Shown: positions 14,932-16,475 of the stretch, one piece after another
Position numbering within the stretch: position 1 is the stretch's first letter
How the letters are laid out: every line of letters begins with the position of its first letter
Assembly: GCF_000717185.1 (NCBI RefSeq)
Contig: NZ_JNYE01000133.1
Coordinates: 1 to 16,475, forward strand
DNA length: 16,475 bases
Direction of reading: 5' to 3'
Source: Kitasatospora phosalacinea
Lineage (GTDB): Bacteria > Actinomycetota > Actinomycetes > Streptomycetales > Streptomycetaceae
Program-made: the position numbers and the translations under genes
The notes under the pieces: generated by a model
Database searches by the model: none
What the model saw: only the letters and a program-made list of their open reading frames with translations
What the model was told of the DNA's origin: nothing

Positions 14932-15027
14932 CCCGCGGCGCTTCCGCCCCCAGCCGCACCGACGCCCGCCGGACGCACCAGTGTCCGGCGGGCGTCCGCG
15001 CGTGGGGGGGGACGGAAGCGCCGCGGG
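14932..15027. terminator. Nested bidirectional terminator between convergent genes
   Basis: The whole 96-base spacer folds. An outer perfect 15-bp stem pairs 14932-14946 (CCCGCGGCGCTTCCG) with 15013-15027. An inner perfect 14-bp stem pairs 14961-14974 (GACGCCCGCCGGAC) with 14983-14996 around an 8-base loop. The C-run and G-run between the stems can also pair. The arms touch the stop codons of argF (+) and the SOD-like gene (-). No U-tract is visible, as is common in actinobacteria. Confidence 0.75.
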
Positions 15028-15028
15028 C

Positions 15029-15613
15029 TCAGAAGTCGACGTCCACGCAGGCCGCCCGGTCGGCCGCGGTGCGCGGCCCGGTGGGGGTGCCCGCGTGCAG
15101 GACCAGCGAGTGCGCCTCGTCGGGGCGGAACTCCCACGGGACGGTCGCGGTGGCGGTGCCGGCCCCGTCCGGGTCGGTGCGCACCGTCATCCGCACCTCG
15201 TTGTCGGCCGCGTCCGCCCCCGCCCCCGCCACCTGCTGGTAGTGCGGCCCGGAGGACGCCGGGTCGGCGCCGCAGCGGCCGGTGTGCACGTGCGCCGGGA
15301 ACTCGTGCGCCCCGGACACCCCGGCGAGCTGCACCGTGACGGAGGTGCGCCCGGCCGCCCGGCCGACCGTGACCCGCACCTGCGAGCCGTACGGCACCAG
15401 GTCGGGTGCGTGGGTGATCGCCCGGGCGGGGACGAAGCCGTCCGCCCGGTCGAACCGGGCGTCCACCACCCGCCCGGCCTCCGGACCGGCCGGAGCACCC
15501 GCGGCGGCGGGACCGGCCGGAGCGTCCGTCGGGCTCCCCTGGGCGCCGGGCGGCCCGATCGGCAGCAGGGCGAGCGGTACCAACAGCGCACCGGCAGCGG
15601 GGGAGAGGGGCAT
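15029..15613 (-). CDS. Secreted superoxide-dismutase-like protein, probably Cu-only
   Basis: A 194-residue protein. Residues 1-26 are hydrophobic and resemble a signal peptide, but lack the usual basic start; a Pro/Ala/Gly-rich linker follows to about 48. The rest is a Cu/Zn-SOD-like beta-barrel: HVH at 108-110 within AHVHTGRCG, GPHY with H124, SLVLHA with H173, Arg186, and a likely disulfide between C114 and C189. The zinc loop after H124 lacks the additional His/Asp ligands, so the protein resembles copper-only SODs; H103 might compensate. The ATG at 15613 has ribosome binding site GGAAGG with a 6-base spacer. Its role would be extracellular superoxide removal. The enzymatic activity is inference; it could be a non-catalytic SOD-fold protein. 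Confidence 0.75.
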   Translation of the reverse strand: MPLSPAAGALLVPLALLPIGPPGAQGSPTDAPAGPAAAGAPAGPEAGRVVDARFDRADGFVPARAITHAPDLVPYGSQVRVTVGRAAGRTSVTVQLAGVSGAHEFPAHVHTGRCGADPASSGPHYQQVAGAGADAADNEVRMTVRTDPDGAGTATATVPWEFRPDEAHSLVLHAGTPTGPRTAADRAACVDVDF

Positions 15614-15718
15614 CGCGGACCTTCCGACGGGCCGTCAGGGATAACACCCGACACGGTGGCCGCCCCCGCCCCGCCGCGCACGCCGCCGTGCCGCACCGCC
15701 GCCCGCAGTCACCCGTAC

Positions 15719-15862
15719 GGGAAGGGGAACGGGAAGGGGAACAGGAACGGGAAGGGGAACAGGAACGGGAAGGGGAACGGGAACGGGAACGGGAAGGGGA
15801 ACAGGAACGGGAAGGGGAACGGGAAGGGGAACGGGAACGGGAACCGGGAGGGGAACGGGAAG
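15719..15862 (+). repeat. 24-copy hexamer array with G-quadruplex potential
   Basis: Twenty-four consecutive 6-base units: mostly GGGAAC and GGGAAG, three AGGAAC and one CGGGAG. G-runs recur every six bases, so the plus strand repeatedly fits G3-N3-G3-N3-G3-N3-G3. The array lies between the PIN gene stop and the SOD-like gene, both on the minus strand, so transcripts crossing it would be C/U-rich while the displaced plus strand is G-rich. Translated frames across it are simple dipeptide repeats without a supported gene. Copy number probably varies. Confidence 0.95.
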
Positions 15863-15896
15863 CGGCTCCGGGGGCGGACGGTGTCCGGCCGGGCGG

Positions 15897-16298
15897 TCAG
15901 TCCGCCGTGATGCCGCGGATCTCGCAGCGCGGCCCGCTGGCGCGCATCAGGCGCAGGTCGGCGGTGACCAGCGGGGCGCCGTGGAGTTCGGCGACCGCGA
16001 CGTAGGCGGCGTCGTCCGGGGTCAGGTTGTCCTTGAGCTCCCAGATCCGGCCGAGCAGCGGGGCGACCTCCACCTTGCGGATCGCCAGTCCGGGGAGCCG
16101 GAGGGTGAGTTCGGCGACCTCCTCGGCCGTCAGTTGCTTGGCCAGGTACAGGCCGCGCAGCGACTGCATCACCTCGATCACCACGTGCTCGGGCGCCACC
16201 CACTCGGGGTCGGCGGCCAGCGCGGCCCGGGCGGCATCGCCCCGGGGCCCCCGGTCGGAGAGCGACAGCACCACCGCAGAAGCGTCCACCACGATCAC
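15897..16298 (-). CDS. PIN-domain protein, VapC-like ribonuclease
   Basis: A 133-residue PIN domain covering almost the whole protein. The acidic metal-binding residues are in the expected places: D5 in [10 protein letters not shown]42 in [11 protein letters not shown]95/D96 in [13 protein letters not shown] and D114 in LVTADLRLM. VapC toxins cut tRNA or rRNA and are usually encoded just after a VapB antitoxin. No antitoxin frame is visible immediately upstream (right) in the window. GTG at 16298 gives the standard family start MIVVDAS and follows TACGGT by 6 bases on the minus strand, consistent with a leaderless message; an upstream start at 16322 adds eight unlikely residues. An orphan toxin, a solitary PIN nuclease or a distant partner are all possible. 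Confidence 0.85.
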   Translation of the reverse strand: MIVVDASAVVLSLSDRGPRGDAARAALAADPEWVAPEHVVIEVMQSLRGLYLAKQLTAEEVAELTLRLPGLAIRKVEVAPLLGRIWELKDNLTPDDAAYVAVAELHGAPLVTADLRLMRASGPRCEIRGITAD

Positions 16299-16358
16299 CC
16301 GCCCACCGTAGCCCGCCCGCACCCGCCGCTCGCCCCGGGGGCACCCGGCCCGGCGCTG

Positions 16359-16475
16359 CTACGGCCCGGTGCCGCCCGTCGCGGCAGGCCCGCCGCTGCC
16401 GGGGTGGGTGGCACCGGGGCGGGCGCTGCCAGGGCGGGTGCCCGGGGTCAGGGTGAGGGAGGGGGCGGGGGCCGC
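16359..16475 (-). CDS. Possible 3' end of a Gly/Pro-rich protein, cut by the window edge
   Basis: An open frame enters from the right edge and ends at TAG (16359-16361), covering 38 codons with strong third-position G/C. The product is Pro/Gly/Ala/Thr-rich (GSARPGATHPGSGGP) and unrecognisable. It could be the disordered tail of a gene upstream of the PIN gene or simply GC-rich noncoding sequence. Confidence 0.25.
   Translation of the reverse strand, partial: AAPAPSLTLTPGTRPGSARPGATHPGSGGPAATGGTGP

Noticed and set aside
15719..15862. CRISPR array
   Set aside because: The units are contiguous hexamers without unique spacers, and no cas gene is present.
13865..15910. 681-codon open frame on the plus strand ending in Gly-Lys-Gly-Asn repeats
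   Set aside because: It overlaps argF out of frame and runs through the terminator and the hexamer array; the repeat peptide is a by-product of the DNA repeat.
15709..16344. Minus-strand frame encoding a Phe-Pro repeat protein
   Set aside because: The upstream part is an out-of-frame shadow of the PIN gene and the Phe-Pro run is translation of the hexamer array; no start signal.

Overview
The window is very GC-rich DNA with strong G/C bias at third codon positions, frequent GTG/TTG starts, several start codons placed to be leaderless, and Streptomyces-type DnaA boxes (TTGTCCACA). Together with the gene content (DUF6099-like protein, RHH plus Doc-like pair, Hen1-Pnkp, RlmA/TlrB-type methyltransferase) this points to a streptomycete (Streptomyces or Kitasatospora). 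The genus is inference; no rRNA or other marker gene is present.

Left part (1-3220): an accessory-looking, somewhat less GC-rich and gene-poor stretch. Two divergent TniQ-family zinc-finger genes lie here. The right-hand one looks broken: its frame closes early and coding-like sequence continues in another frame. No transposase, TniB/TnsC-type ATPase, Cascade or CRISPR array is visible, so this is a remnant or the edge of a Tn7/Tn5053-like element. Four TGAAC repeats follow the broken gene.

Middle part (3270-8390): a toxin-antitoxin-like pair (ribbon-helix-helix protein plus a Doc-like protein whose Fic motif is degenerate) under an apparent leaderless promoter containing two GCTAGC boxes; an RlmA/TlrB-type 23S rRNA guanine-N1 methyltransferase behind a structured leader; an AAA/RecF-like ATPase translationally coupled to a MazG/dCTPase-like pyrophosphohydrolase; an intergenic region with 11-bp tandem repeats, a 16-bp perfect palindrome and two DnaA boxes; a DUF6099-like gene; and a small gene lying antisense to that gene's 3' end.

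Right part (8389-16475): dapD (lysine/diaminopimelate synthesis) on the minus strand diverges from hen1, which overlaps pnkp by ATGA. Hen1-Pnkp is the bacterial RNA repair and 2'-O-methyl marking system, complete here with all catalytic motifs. Next comes an ornithine carbamoyltransferase gene with its own promoter and a possible ARG box. It ends at a 96-base nested inverted repeat that separates it from a convergent gene for a secreted Cu-only-SOD-like protein. A 24-copy GGGAAC/GGGAAG hexamer array with G-quadruplex potential lies between that gene and an orphan VapC-type PIN gene. The last 117 bases may be the 3' end of another minus-strand gene.

Taken together, housekeeping metabolism (dapD, argF) is interleaved with genes for nucleic-acid damage, modification and repair: Doc-like and VapC-like proteins, rRNA methyltransferase, NTP pyrophosphohydrolase, Hen1 and Pnkp. 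Whether these cooperate is inference. The complete Hen1-Pnkp pair is the best supported known system, and the unexplained parts are the TniQ pair, the DnaA-box/palindrome region and the hexamer array.
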